A stretch of DNA of 64,000 nucleotides, taken from positions 17,064,456 to 17,128,455 of the forward strand of contig NC_062973.1 in assembly GCF_023078275.1 (NCBI RefSeq), given 5' to 3'. Within the stretch, counting starts at the first letter, position 1. Every line of letters begins with the position of its first letter. The notes under the pieces were generated by a model. It saw nothing but the letters and a program-made list of their open reading frames with translations, made no database searches and had not been told where the DNA came from. The position numbers were made by a program, and so were the translations under genes. Below are positions 54,838 to 64,000 of this stretch, piece after piece. Source of the stretch: Leguminivora glycinivorella. Its lineage: Eukaryota > Arthropoda > Insecta > Lepidoptera > Tortricidae.

Positions 54838-54966
54838 AATTCGCTCAAAGGTTGAAAGAGACACCTTATAGGGATAAGTTCGCCTTTGTACACCATAACT
54901 ATACTGTATTTATATGTCCTAACTTGTCTTATGTACAATAAAGTGTTCACATACATACATACATAA
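54838..54966 (+). repeat. LINE 3' end with ATAC tail
   Basis: CAAAGGTTGAAAGAGACACC, GGGATAAGTTCGCCTTTGTA, TGTACAATAAAGTGTTCAC then CATACATACATACAT, the same 3' end as 7040-7172. Confidence 0.65.
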
Positions 54967-55087
54967 ATTGAAATAGATATCATACACGAAAGAAAAAACG
55001 ACAAGGCCTACTGATGGTCGAGCCGGGAATCGAACCCGGGTCTTCAGCTTACGCAGCTAACGTCATTACCACTAGGCCACCCGCCCG
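54967..55087 (-). repeat. tRNA-like SINE, minus-strand member of a pair
   Basis: Minus strand: GGGTGGCCTAGTGGTAATGA (A box), CCGGGTTCGATTCCCGGC (B box), then GGCCTTGTCGTTTTTTC and GATATCTATTTCAA. The acceptor stem does not pair and the anticodon loop lacks U33, so it is not scored as a tRNA gene. Confidence 0.65.
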
Positions 55088-55177
55088 CCGTGTGGTACCC
55101 AACGAAATTTCTCTAGTGTATGTTATCTCTGATAGGCACATTTTGACCACCTCGTATATGAATCTTATAAGGCCCAT

Positions 55178-55268
55178 TTGCACCAACCACTTAACTCAGG
55201 GTTAGTGGGCTGTCAACTGTCAAATTCCATGTAAAATAGTGGGTTAATCCTCCATCTTCGTTGGTGCA
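55178..55268. mobile_element. Small MITE between the paired SINEs
   Basis: CATTTGCACCAAC is inverted as GTTGGTGCAAGTG; the centre contains GGGTTAGTGGGCTGTCAACT. Confidence 0.65.
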
Positions 55269-55382
55269 AGTGGCACTTAGAGGATTACGGTATAGCGAGA
55301 GACATGGCGGGTTCGATTCCCGGCTCAGCCACCAGGGGGCCTTGTCGTTCTTACTTTCGTGCGTGATATCTATTTCAATGTA
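55269..55382 (+). repeat. tRNA-like SINE, plus-strand member of a pair
   Basis: GGCGGGTTCGATTCCCGGCT B box, then GGCCTTGTCGTTCTTAC and GATATCTATTTCAA, the same body as the minus-strand copy at 54967; its A-box part is truncated. Confidence 0.65.
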
Positions 55383-55627
55383 TAAGCTTGAAAACGGTTA
55401 TGACTCTATTTTCAAATAAGTAATTTTTACTGATAAACTTTTTTTTTTGGCATTTAATTTTGTAAGGTATGCTCCCAGCCGAAGATCAGCGCTGATGAAG
55501 AGGCACCAAAGAAAACACGTCCGTTCCATACAAGATTTATTAGCAGAGAGCGAAAATATAAACCTACCCACAATCAGTCGGTGCCTATAATTACTAAACT
55601 ACCCACATATGTCACAAATTTATTTCA

Positions 55628-56215
55628 AAAAAACCGGCCAAGAGCGTGTCGGGCCACGCTCAGTGTAGGGTTCCGTAGTTTTCCGTATTTTTCTCAAAAA
55701 CTACTGAACCTATCAAGTTCAAAACAATTTTCCTAGAAAGTCTTAATAAAGTTCTACATTTGTGATTTTTTTCATATTTTTTAAACATATGCTTCAAAAG
55801 TTAGGGGGGGACGCACTTTTTTTCCTTTAGGAGCGATTATTTCCGAAAATATTAATATTATCAAAAAACGATCTTAGAAAACCCTTATTCATTTTTAAAT
55901 ACCTATCCAACGATATATCACACGTTGGGGTTAGAATGAAAAAAAATATCAGCCCCCACTTTACATGTAGGGGGGGTACCCTAATAAAACATTTTTTTCC
56001 ATTTTTTAGTTTTGCACTTTGTTGGCGTGATTGATATACATATTGGTACCAAATTTCAGCTTTCTAGTGCTAACGGTTACTGAGATTATCCGCGGACGGA
56101 CGGACGGACGGACGGACGGACGGACGGACGGACGGACGGACGGACGGACGGACGGACGGACAGACAGACATGGCGAAACTATAAGGGTTCCTAGTTGACT
56201 ACGGAACCCTAAAAA
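55628..56215 (+). mobile_element. CCGGCCAAGAGCG repeat, copy C
   Basis: Full copy with the same termini as A and B; GGAC tract at 56095-56160. Contains the segment ATATCACACGTTGGGGTT shared with copy B and absent from copy A. Confidence 0.85.
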
Positions 56216-56547
56216 ACTTAATGTCATTATCAGTTTGCCGTTAATATTTGTGGGGTTTGAAATTGAACCAGAAGTGATATAAAAAAAAGACTATACATTT
56301 ATAACCTTTTGAATTTTGGAAGTCGGTTAAAAAATCTCGCCAAATGAGAATCTTTTTTCGCACAATTGTAAAACTAAATTATCTTTACTAGTTACCTCTA
56401 AAATACTAAATGAAATGACATCTATTGCGACTTAAGTAGTTTGCATAAATTAGTAACCCAATTCACCTAGAGACGGCGCTGCACTTTGGGCTACTTAGTA
56501 CATCATTTTCTGAAGATTTTGGGTTCATGGGGTCGGAACGGGTATGA

Positions 56548-57632
56548 ACTACCGTAATTTGTGCTGAATAGGACCAAAACCGACTTTTGAACGTCGATAG
56601 CACTTTTTTTATATGTTCCATGCTAATTTTTTACACAAAAAATCTTCCAACGGTGTGAACTTCGGTTTGTCTTTGAAAATATGTCGTTTTATTTAGTAAT
56701 TTTCGCTCACCCTAACGTTGGGGTGAATAGGGAAAAGTGCTAGCGTTGACCCTTTTGGACTACGAACAAAACCTGACTAACTAATATGTTATGAGTAGTC
56801 GGTTATGTATTAATGATAACCTTAAACCAACCTTTATAAATGGTGCTCTGACGCAGTGAACAAGTAAGTATGGTCGTGGGCAGTGCGGATAACGTGTTAA
56901 AATATAAGCATAGTTTGTTGCTATTTTTCATGTTTAAATAACTTCTAAACTAACGTAGTGGTATTCAAGTAAAAGGTTCACAGTGAATATTAAGTAGCTT
57001 GCCAGAAATGTGTTTCTGCTTAGCTATACCTACCATTGTAAGTATTGAGTTTTGTATCATAAAGTCAAACTAGGCATTTATTACTAATGATTTACTCTGT
57101 GGGGTGCCTTTGATCACTTGCATGGGGTAACATTGACCATAATGACACATAGTTGATTATTGTCTGATTATGTCACGGTACTTGTTGAGTTGAGGCAGAT
57201 AATTTGATCTCTTCGTGTGATAAATATTGAAACAATTGCAAATAAAGTTGGTTTTTCGAAGATGGTAGGTAATTTTAATTTTTGATCAAAGTAACCCCAA
57301 AATAGCGTTAAAGAGTTGTAATATTTGACTTTGCGAACCGTGTTTTTATCTTTTCTCGAGATAAAATACTTTTGCAAGGGGTTACATTCGATTACCATTT
57401 CAAAAAAACATAGGGTATCAAAGTAACCCCAATGTCAGTTTAAGTTTGATCTCATAGTTTTTTTTTCTGCGTACATTATTTTGTTACTTTTATAGATTTT
57501 TAGCAGGAAAAGACTAAAAAAGTTGATGGTCCCATTTTTTTTCTTTCTTTACATTAATAAATACCCATTAAATGTAGAAGCTAGAGAAGTTTAAATTCCC
57601 AAATTGGTCAATGTAACCCCAGTTTACGGTAG
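56548..57632. mobile_element. Putative element with CTACCGTAA ends
   Basis: CTACCGTAATTTGTGCTG at the left and CCCAGTTTACGGTAG at the right are short inverted ends. The interior repeats phrases such as ATCAAAGTAACCCCAA in one strand and GGGGTGAATAGGGAAAAG near the left, giving the arms a loose inverted look. No coding sequence. Confidence 0.4.
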
Positions 57633-58130
57633 ACACCGTGAATCTATTCTAATAATTCTCTATTTATTTGAAAGAAAAATCGTTACAATTCTAAAATATG
57701 CAATCTAAGATAAAAATGCTTTTCATATATAGTTACAAACTTAGTTCAGAATTTTTTTTCGTACAACTTTTATTAAATTGGTCTACCTATCAAGTTCAAA
57801 ATAATTTTCCTAGAAAGTCTTTATACAGTCCTGCTTTTGAGATTTTTTCATATTTGAGAAAACAGCCCTTATTGCCTGAAATACGGCAGTGATATTGACA
57901 TTATTGACATTGACATTTGCTTTTTCGTATTTTGACTGCACTGTTGTATTTTTTGCCATGCTAATTTGAACCTTATCTCTGAGCGATCAACTAGGAACCC
58001 TTTTTTTAATTTTCAGTCACGTCACAGATGTTTATGACATAACATCTAGGTATTTAGCCATTTAAAAGAAACTACAAGGGACTTTACAGACTGCAACTGG
58101 TACAGGGCCTAAGCTATAATTTAAAAATTA
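57633..58130. other. Spacer with CCGGCCAAGAGCG family fragment
   Basis: 57785-57860 matches the interior of copies A-C (CCTATCAAGTTCAAAATAAT, TTTCCTAGAAAGTCTTTATA). The rest is unassigned. Confidence 0.5.
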
Positions 58131-58265
58131 TACTCTGTCAACCAAGTCTGTCAGTAAATAAGAACAAAGAAAACTATATGCATCCTTTTCTTTAGGGTGC
58201 TAGAGAAAAGGATACCTATAGTTTTCTTAGTTCTTATTTACTGACATACTTGTTTGACAGAATAT
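58131..58265. mobile_element. Hairpin MITE, about 45-bp arms
   Basis: TCTGTCAACCAAGTCTGTCA and GTAAATAAGAAC are inverted at the right (GTTCTTATTTACTGACATAC, TTGTTTGACAGA). Confidence 0.8.
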
Positions 58266-58640
58266 ATATTGTGATTTTTATATGTTTTTTTGTTTTTTAT
58301 TTATTACCAAGTATGAATTTCAACATTTTCAACTCAAGAAACTGAAATTTAGAGAAGAGACTCGGAAATTGGGTAAGATAAAGAGTCTGATGCAGATGGC
58401 GATGGCGGTATTGGGATAAGATAAGATATGCGTCGATATTCCCTATCTTTCTTTGTGTCTCTGACTTGACTGCTGCTAGATGTACTCTATTCATTAGGTT
58501 TTTATTTTATACACATACTTTATTTTGTATCAAACTAAATGATAAAAAAACCTAACGACCAAAAAGAATAAAGAAAATATCTGATAGTCTTTAATATAAT
58601 CCGCATATACGTAATGCACAGCACAGGCCTCTGAAGACCT

Positions 58641-58759
58641 GCAGGGCAATCATAGTCGCGCGATAAATGATAAAACATCGGACCGTCCCTATTGCACTTA
58701 CAAATAGTGCGATAGGGCTGAATGTTTTATCATTTATCACGCGACCATAATTGTCTGCC
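58641..58759. mobile_element. MITE family F copy
   Basis: GCAGGGCAATCATAGTCGCG and its inverse ending CGCGACCATAATTGTCTGC, with GCACTTACAAATAGTGC at the centre. Confidence 0.85.
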
Positions 58760-60129
58760 TGGAGGTATCGGCCTTCACACACGACTTTGAATAATGTTTG
58801 CGGGGATAGGCAGGCTGACGATTTTTAATCTAAGTATAGAAAAGTAACGCAAAATGAAGTGCAAAGTAATTTGAAATACACCTAGATAAACAATCAACTG
58901 AGTAAGGAACGTTATCTACATATTTAGGTAAATTTAAGTCACATGAGACGTGAACAGAGAAGGAAAGCTAGATGACGCGTATTTTTTCTCTGTCTTCTTG
59001 TATGCTACCTTTTTTACAGTTTAAATTTCTCAAATGAGGTCAGTAGTTGACTACAAACTCAAAATAACACTCTTCAAAAAAAATTAAGGGTCACTGACCT
59101 TTCACAGTAAATTGAGGTAGTGTGAGTGAAGGGTGTTTGTGTGTGTAATGGGGTAATTTGACAGATTCTGAAAATTCTCCCTGCTCTACCCCCTCTTAAG
59201 ATCTTGTTCAATGATTCAATGAAAAATAATTATGCGAACTAAATTACCTTAGTAAGTTCAACTAAGGATTAAATCAACCTATGTTACATAGTTATGCCTA
59301 ACAAGTTAATAATTGATTCAAGGTGTACAATGGTTAGGAATAACAAAACACCTAAGTTATTTGTTCAATAATACATTCCCTTATTGTTTTTAGTAATCAG
59401 CTTTATTTGAATTATGTAAGATCGTAATTGTAGTGATTAAGTTAACGTCAACTAAGAGAAAAGTGCTCTTAGTTGGTCTTTATTTTTTAGAGTGTATAGT
59501 TGTATACAGTATGGTACCAACAAATAGGCTTTTTTTAAAGGAACGTTATTTAACTTAACCATGCCCTTAATTAAATTAATAATTAAAAATTTTGACTTTA
59601 TAATTTTCCGAAAATAATTTTTATTGCCAGCAATACACAGTACACACACTTGTCAAGTGAGGGCAATGACAGCTCATAAGTATGAGCGACGTGAGTAATG
59701 ACAATGTTTGTTTAAGAAGTGCACGTGTTACATTTAATGTTGGGATTTTGGAAAATTATTTTTTCAGTTAATTTAAAAAACGTTTTTACTTTGCCATTAA
59801 TAAATTTATTTTTATTTGCTAAGATTTTTGATTTTATAAGTTCTGTACATTAAAATGTTATACAGCAAATAATAGTATTAAAACGTAAGAACACTGCATT
59901 CGAAACCGATTGTAACGTAAAATAGAGAGAGATATTATCGTGAGCGTTTCGTGAGCGTTTGTCCATCCGGATACGCAGACTATTACATCAACATCACATA
60001 ATTATTTCAGCGAGCGAGCGTCCAAACAAAAGTTAATCGATAGAAGTTGCTTAAAATATAATATGGACTTAATGCATTGCATTTAATGGAGGAGTAAACT
60101 AAGGACAGCTGCGCAAATTTCCGCAGTAT
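58760..60129. other. Unassigned AT-rich DNA with a family D fragment
   Basis: 59921-59977 holds GAGATATTATCGTGAGCGTT and GGATACGC from family D. No gene was seen. Confidence 0.5.
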
Positions 60130-60365
60130 CCACATATACCGTGTGGTGACGGGTTAAGAATTTCACCCCCTTTCTTCCCGTGGGTGTCGTAGAAGTCGAC
60201 TGTGGGATATGGGTAAAATTGTGGCGTAGGCGAGAGGCTGACAACCTGTCACTTCACAATTTCGTTTTCTTTCAACCCTTTTTTGCCAAGAGTGGCACTG
60301 GAACTTGAGTAATTCATGTGCTCTGCCTACCCCTTTATGGGATACAGGTGTGATTGTATGTATGT
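60130..60365 (+). repeat. SINE-like family, full copy
   Basis: GTAGAAGTCGACTGTGGGAT, GTAGGCGAGAGGCTGACAAC, GCCAAGAGTGGCACTGGAAC, GTGCTCTGCCTACCCCTTTA, then GTATGTATGTAT tail. A diverged inverted piece follows at 60366-60520. Confidence 0.7.
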
Positions 60366-60587
60366 ATATACATACACAAAGTCACGCAAGTCAGTCCACA
60401 AAAGGAATAGGCAGAGCAAATGGAATTGCTCAAGTTTCATAGTTTTAGCACTTGATTGGGTTTATAGAAAAGGCAATAGTGACATGATATTACATTACAG
60501 TGTCAGGTTGCCCTTCTTAAATAAATACTAGGAACAAAAATACCTATTCATTCTGCCAAAGGAAATCTTTTGTTCATTCAACCCGCT

Positions 60588-60840
60588 TGTTGATGATGAT
60601 GATGATGAGTGTTCTTTCGACACCCCTACTGGGGTGTGAGTGGCCCCTACCGTGCTGGGCGCTGTGTCGGGGCGCGCCCCATCCTTGTGGGGCGGTCTGT
60701 CGTCGTCGTTTTGAGGACGACTGAGCGATCCGGTGATTGCTAGCCCTACCGCTGCCGACCGTTACCCAACCCCGCGACCCCTAGTCTTGACCACTTGTTG
60801 ACCATTTCTGAACTCCTGTATGACCAACTATCTGTTTCGG
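60588..60840. repeat. GATGAT tract and GC-rich repeat
   Basis: A GATGATGATGATGATGA run is followed by GC-rich text with CCCCTACTGGGGTG, GGGGCGCGCCCCATCC and CGTCGTCGTTTTGAGGACGA. It is compositionally foreign to its surroundings and could be a SINE or LINE 5' end; class not determined. Confidence 0.45.
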
Positions 60841-61792
60841 CTGGTTATTAATTACCTAAATATTTTTGATCCCTGTTTATGGAATTATTTAAAATAACTG
60901 GTATGCCACGTGCCTCACGTGTTCTTTTACTCAGACGCTGAAAATAGTTAAAACACGGAGCATTTTCTATAAATGAATAATTCATAACATTTTTAAACAA
61001 ATAGACACAAGTACCTAATAGAATGTACATAAAACATTGTAGAAAAGAATAGGTAAAATAATATACCTCGAGAGTATTGGGGGCAAAATGACTACATTAT
61101 GATTATGACACAAAAGAGGTATGCCAGAATCGTGGCAAGCTGAACCCTCAAAATACATGATGTTGCCATATATGGCTACTATGTATATAAACTAGTCAAA
61201 ATATAAGCTGGATTGTTTTATTTATTTTTCCTACATCCTACATCCAAATAACTAAAAAAAAAAACCAACCATAAATAAAAAAAAGCATGCATTTAAGGTT
61301 AAACGTCTTCTTTAGCTTAAAACGTATGTTGTTTAGGTAGGTATCTGTATGTTAATTAATCTTAACCCATTGCCCTTACAAAACCCTTGAGGATGTATAA
61401 ACGTCTAATGCGCCTAATTGTACAATTACGCACACATTCTTGCACGCTTAATAAGAATTCGTGACTGAAATTAAGCCACTGAACCAGAACTTAGCGCAAA
61501 AGTTCCAAATTAACGCCTTTGTGGGCAAATTGTTTCAATTACGCGAAAACAAAAGGCGGGAATCACAAGTAATTAATTCTGTCTCGAATGGAATTTGTTT
61601 TATTCAATGATTAATTGAACTGCTGTTAATTATTTCGTTAATGTAGTCTTCCTATTGGAAGTCAACGAGTTAAATATTCATCTCACTGTGTATCAGCAAA
61701 AATGTGTTACACATCGAAGGCAGCAGAGATATCTGACATAGCGGTGGACTTGTGTAGTCATAAGAATGTGTCACATAATATATTTTCGCGGG
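60841..61792. other. Unassigned AT-rich DNA
   Basis: No feature recognised. Confidence 0.45.
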
Positions 61793-63045
61793 CTTCATTT
61801 CATTTCATTTTCATTTATTTATTCATAACAATGTACATTGTGTTGAATATTGCATACTAATATGAATAATACTTATAAACTACCAATATCTAAGCCATGA
61901 TTCAAAATTGACGATAGTTAATAATTAGGTACTAAAATATGTCAAAAACATGTATGTCTATGTCAGTCATAAAATTAAATTATATAATGATATGGGTATT
62001 ACAAATTCGTGTAATATATAGAATGTCATCAATTTTGAATTATGTTGTAGGTGAATTAAGCAGTACAATAAGTTACGATCTAATAATAATAATTGTTACA
62101 AATTACATAATTTCATTACTTACATGGAATATTATTACGAGTATTTATTAATATTAATACATTAAATCACTCAGAAGTCTAAACTAATATCTATACATTA
62201 AGCACTATTAGTATTATATATAAATTCGTCTATGGAATAATACGACTTTTCCAACAGATATTTCTTGAGCCGTGCATTGAACATTTTGCTATTTGTTATT
62301 GACTTGAATTCTGTCGGTAATTTATTGTAAAGAGCCACAGCTTGATGACACGCGGCGTGTTTCACAACGTTAAGCCTTGGGACAATCAGGTTTTTAACAT
62401 CCTTACGCCTAGTTAACAGCCTGTTTTTTTGTTCACTTGTAGTTTCATAGTTGTTCAGGTGCTTCACGAAGTCTGTTAATAGTACAAGTAAATAAAGGCA
62501 AGGCGTTGTAAGCAAGTTCAGATCGATGAAGTGTTCTCTGCAGGATTCCAGCTGCGATATACGAGCAATCGTCCTGACTGCCCTTTTTTGCAGTATAAAA
62601 GCAGCATCAGCGTTGTAATTGTAGCTGTTGCCCCATAGTTTAATACTATATCTCAGCTTTGACTCCACGAGAGCATGATACACCATTTTAACTGCGTTTT
62701 GTGTAACACATCCCTCAGACACCGTAAAGCATAACAAGAAGAACCAATTCCACTGCTTATTGCCTGCATCTCGTACTTCCAGTTCAGTCGTTCATCAATA
62801 TGGACACCTAAGAACTTGACCACTTCAGTTTGAGCAATTTCATTTCCGTTTAAACTAATGTCAAGTATATCCGAAGTTTTTGCTGTCGGTGAAAATAATA
62901 TGACATTGGTTTTGTTATTATTCAGTTTCAGATTATTTACTGTAAACCATTTGTCAAAGGAAAGTAAGGCAGTGTTTACTCTGTTACTCAACTGAGTCAT
63001 ATTTTCAGCAGAGACTTCTAAGAGTAACATGTTATTATTAGTGGT
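61793..63045 (-). mobile_element. 5'-truncated LINE, minus strand
   Basis: Coding remnants from 63040 down to 62198, then a 3' UTR ending in an AAATG/AAAT tail at 61793-61825. Truncated inside the reverse transcriptase palm. Confidence 0.75.
62198..63030 (-). pseudogene. Frameshifted LINE reverse transcriptase C-terminus
   Basis: The first frame (63030-62653) begins just past the catalytic core and has SFDKWFTVNNLKLNNNKTNV and VVKFLGVHIDERLNW, the usual RT region after YADD. The frame then shifts near 62720 and continues as KMVYHALVESKLRYSIKLWG, LQKRAVRTIA and FNARLKKYLLEKSYYS to a stop at 62198. One frameshift; otherwise open. Confidence 0.8.
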
Positions 63046-63169
63046 GTTGGTAAGGACTGTACGTAACTTAGTAATCTCATAATTTTAATCTGGGGTGTAG
63101 ATTTCATTCGAAGACGTATCGCGTATCTTACGCTTTTCGGTAAGCCTTCCTGATGTCAAAGGCATATGT

Positions 63170-63240
63170 CAAAAATGGCGCCTTTAATATGTATGTATAT
63201 TGGATATCGGTGATCCATCCGATATTGTGAAAATGCACTT
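63170..63240. repeat. Diverged half of the CGTTTTCACA MITE
   Basis: ATGGCGCCTTTAATATGTAT, TTGGATATCGG, then CCGATATTGTGAAAATGCA, matching the right half of 51752-51870. Confidence 0.6.
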
Positions 63241-64000
63241 AAACAGGTTTTGGAAACGCAGTCTAACTGCTAGTATAGGTATACAATTCATACCGGTACA
63301 AATATAACACTCCTTTTGCATCGAAACGCATACGTAACATCTTCGAATAAAATTTAGTTCTTGGTACTGGTTGGTGATATGTGCGAGCAACTTCGACGCA
63401 TCCCACGTTTGCTCTCATTTTTCTCAATAGAGATTTGACTATTTTCAGTCTATATTTGAATAACTCTGCTTCGTTTTCTATTCAGATCTTGGAAAACTTC
63501 GTTTGAAATCCTGAGGCGTGTCTTTTATTGGATTCTTAGGACGCAACTTAGAAGAATACAACCTCCTAAGTAAATAAAAACTCAATAACAACTTTATAGG
63601 TTTAATCTAAGCAATCGGAAAGAGAATAAAATATTTTTTTCATCATACTCGCTCGTAAACGGTGTTATTACATGACAGCGTACTGATACGTAATGAGCTA
63701 TTTTACCGCCCTAGGGCGGTAAAGTGAATACCTGTGTGGGGCCTACCACGACCTGTCAAAAATTACAAGATGGCGGACGAATGTTCGAAATGTCAGGGTA
63801 GGTATTCAATACATTTAGTTTAAAATTTGGTTATTACTTCGCGAGTGTGATGAAAACATTGTGTATATCACGGCTGGCTGAAGGATTACAAACTCGAGTT
63901 ATTAAAGCCCGCCGCTTTCGGCGTCGGACTTCAAGCAGCCTCTCTCCTTCGTAACCCTTCACTTTCCGAAGTAGATATAAGACTATTTAAGTAGACATAA
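63241..64000. other. Unassigned right margin with a perfect palindrome
   Basis: 63702-63723 is a perfect 22-bp palindrome (TTTACCGCCC and its inverse). No gene recognised before the window ends. Confidence 0.5.

Noticed and set aside
55013..55084. Functional tRNA gene on the minus strand
   Set aside because: A and B boxes are good, but the acceptor stem does not pair, the anticodon loop lacks U33, and a sister copy shares the downstream body, as in a SINE.

Overview
The window looks like accessory, repeat-dense DNA from a lepidopteran (moth or butterfly) genome. It is AT-rich and carries many short interspersed families that I recognise from Lepidoptera: tRNA-headed SINEs, LINE 3' ends with simple-sequence tails, hAT-like elements and dozens of hairpin MITEs. 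I could assemble only one convincing host gene. It is a four-exon secreted peptidoglycan recognition protein (PGRP) on the + strand, with coding exons 40854-40911, 42553-42751, 43942-44060 and 46471-46655. All splice sites are GT-AG, all phases match, and the protein is 186 residues. It has a signal peptide and a complete PGRP domain, but two of the four zinc-ligand positions of amidase PGRPs are substituted (Tyr to Glu85, Cys to Ser167), so it is probably a receptor and not an enzyme. A kappa-B-like site and a TATA box lie about 0.3 kb upstream of its ATG.

Layout: 0-4.5 kb, low-complexity DNA, a MITE, a 432-bp interspersed repeat and a 39-bp-arm palindrome. 4.5-6.2 kb, SINE-like pieces followed by about ten copies of a 120-bp tandem repeat. 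6.2-15 kb, mixed SINEs, LINE tails and TIR elements. 15.3-16.7 kb, a hAT-like element with a perfect 8-bp target duplication. 17.4-22.3 kb, a nest of at least four levels: a MITE split by a hAT-like element, containing a second CAGGG-ended element, containing two mirror-image 120-bp arrays, one of which is broken by a further repeat; an RTE-type LINE relic lies alongside. 24.0-32.8 kb, a giant inverted repeat whose arms carry 157-bp tandem units, invaded by a 5'-truncated LINE with an open 675-codon frame, a decayed second LINE and other repeats. 34-39 kb, MITEs plus two foldback elements with perfect 9-bp target duplications and TTAGG-rich cores. 40.5-46.7 kb, the PGRP gene, whose introns hold a third foldback element and several MITEs. 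47-64 kb, further SINEs, MITEs, a head-to-head tRNA-SINE pair and a decayed LINE at 61.8-63.0 kb.

The genes do not form an operon or pathway. The biology here is one immune gene embedded in transposons, with mobile DNA reaching its promoter and its exon 2 splice acceptor. The most unusual signal is the group of foldback elements at 34.9, 37.7 and 42.8 kb. Their arms are built of non-identical short phrases running in opposite orientation around a minisatellite core. No searches were run. Family names come from motif recognition, and boundaries without target duplications are approximate.
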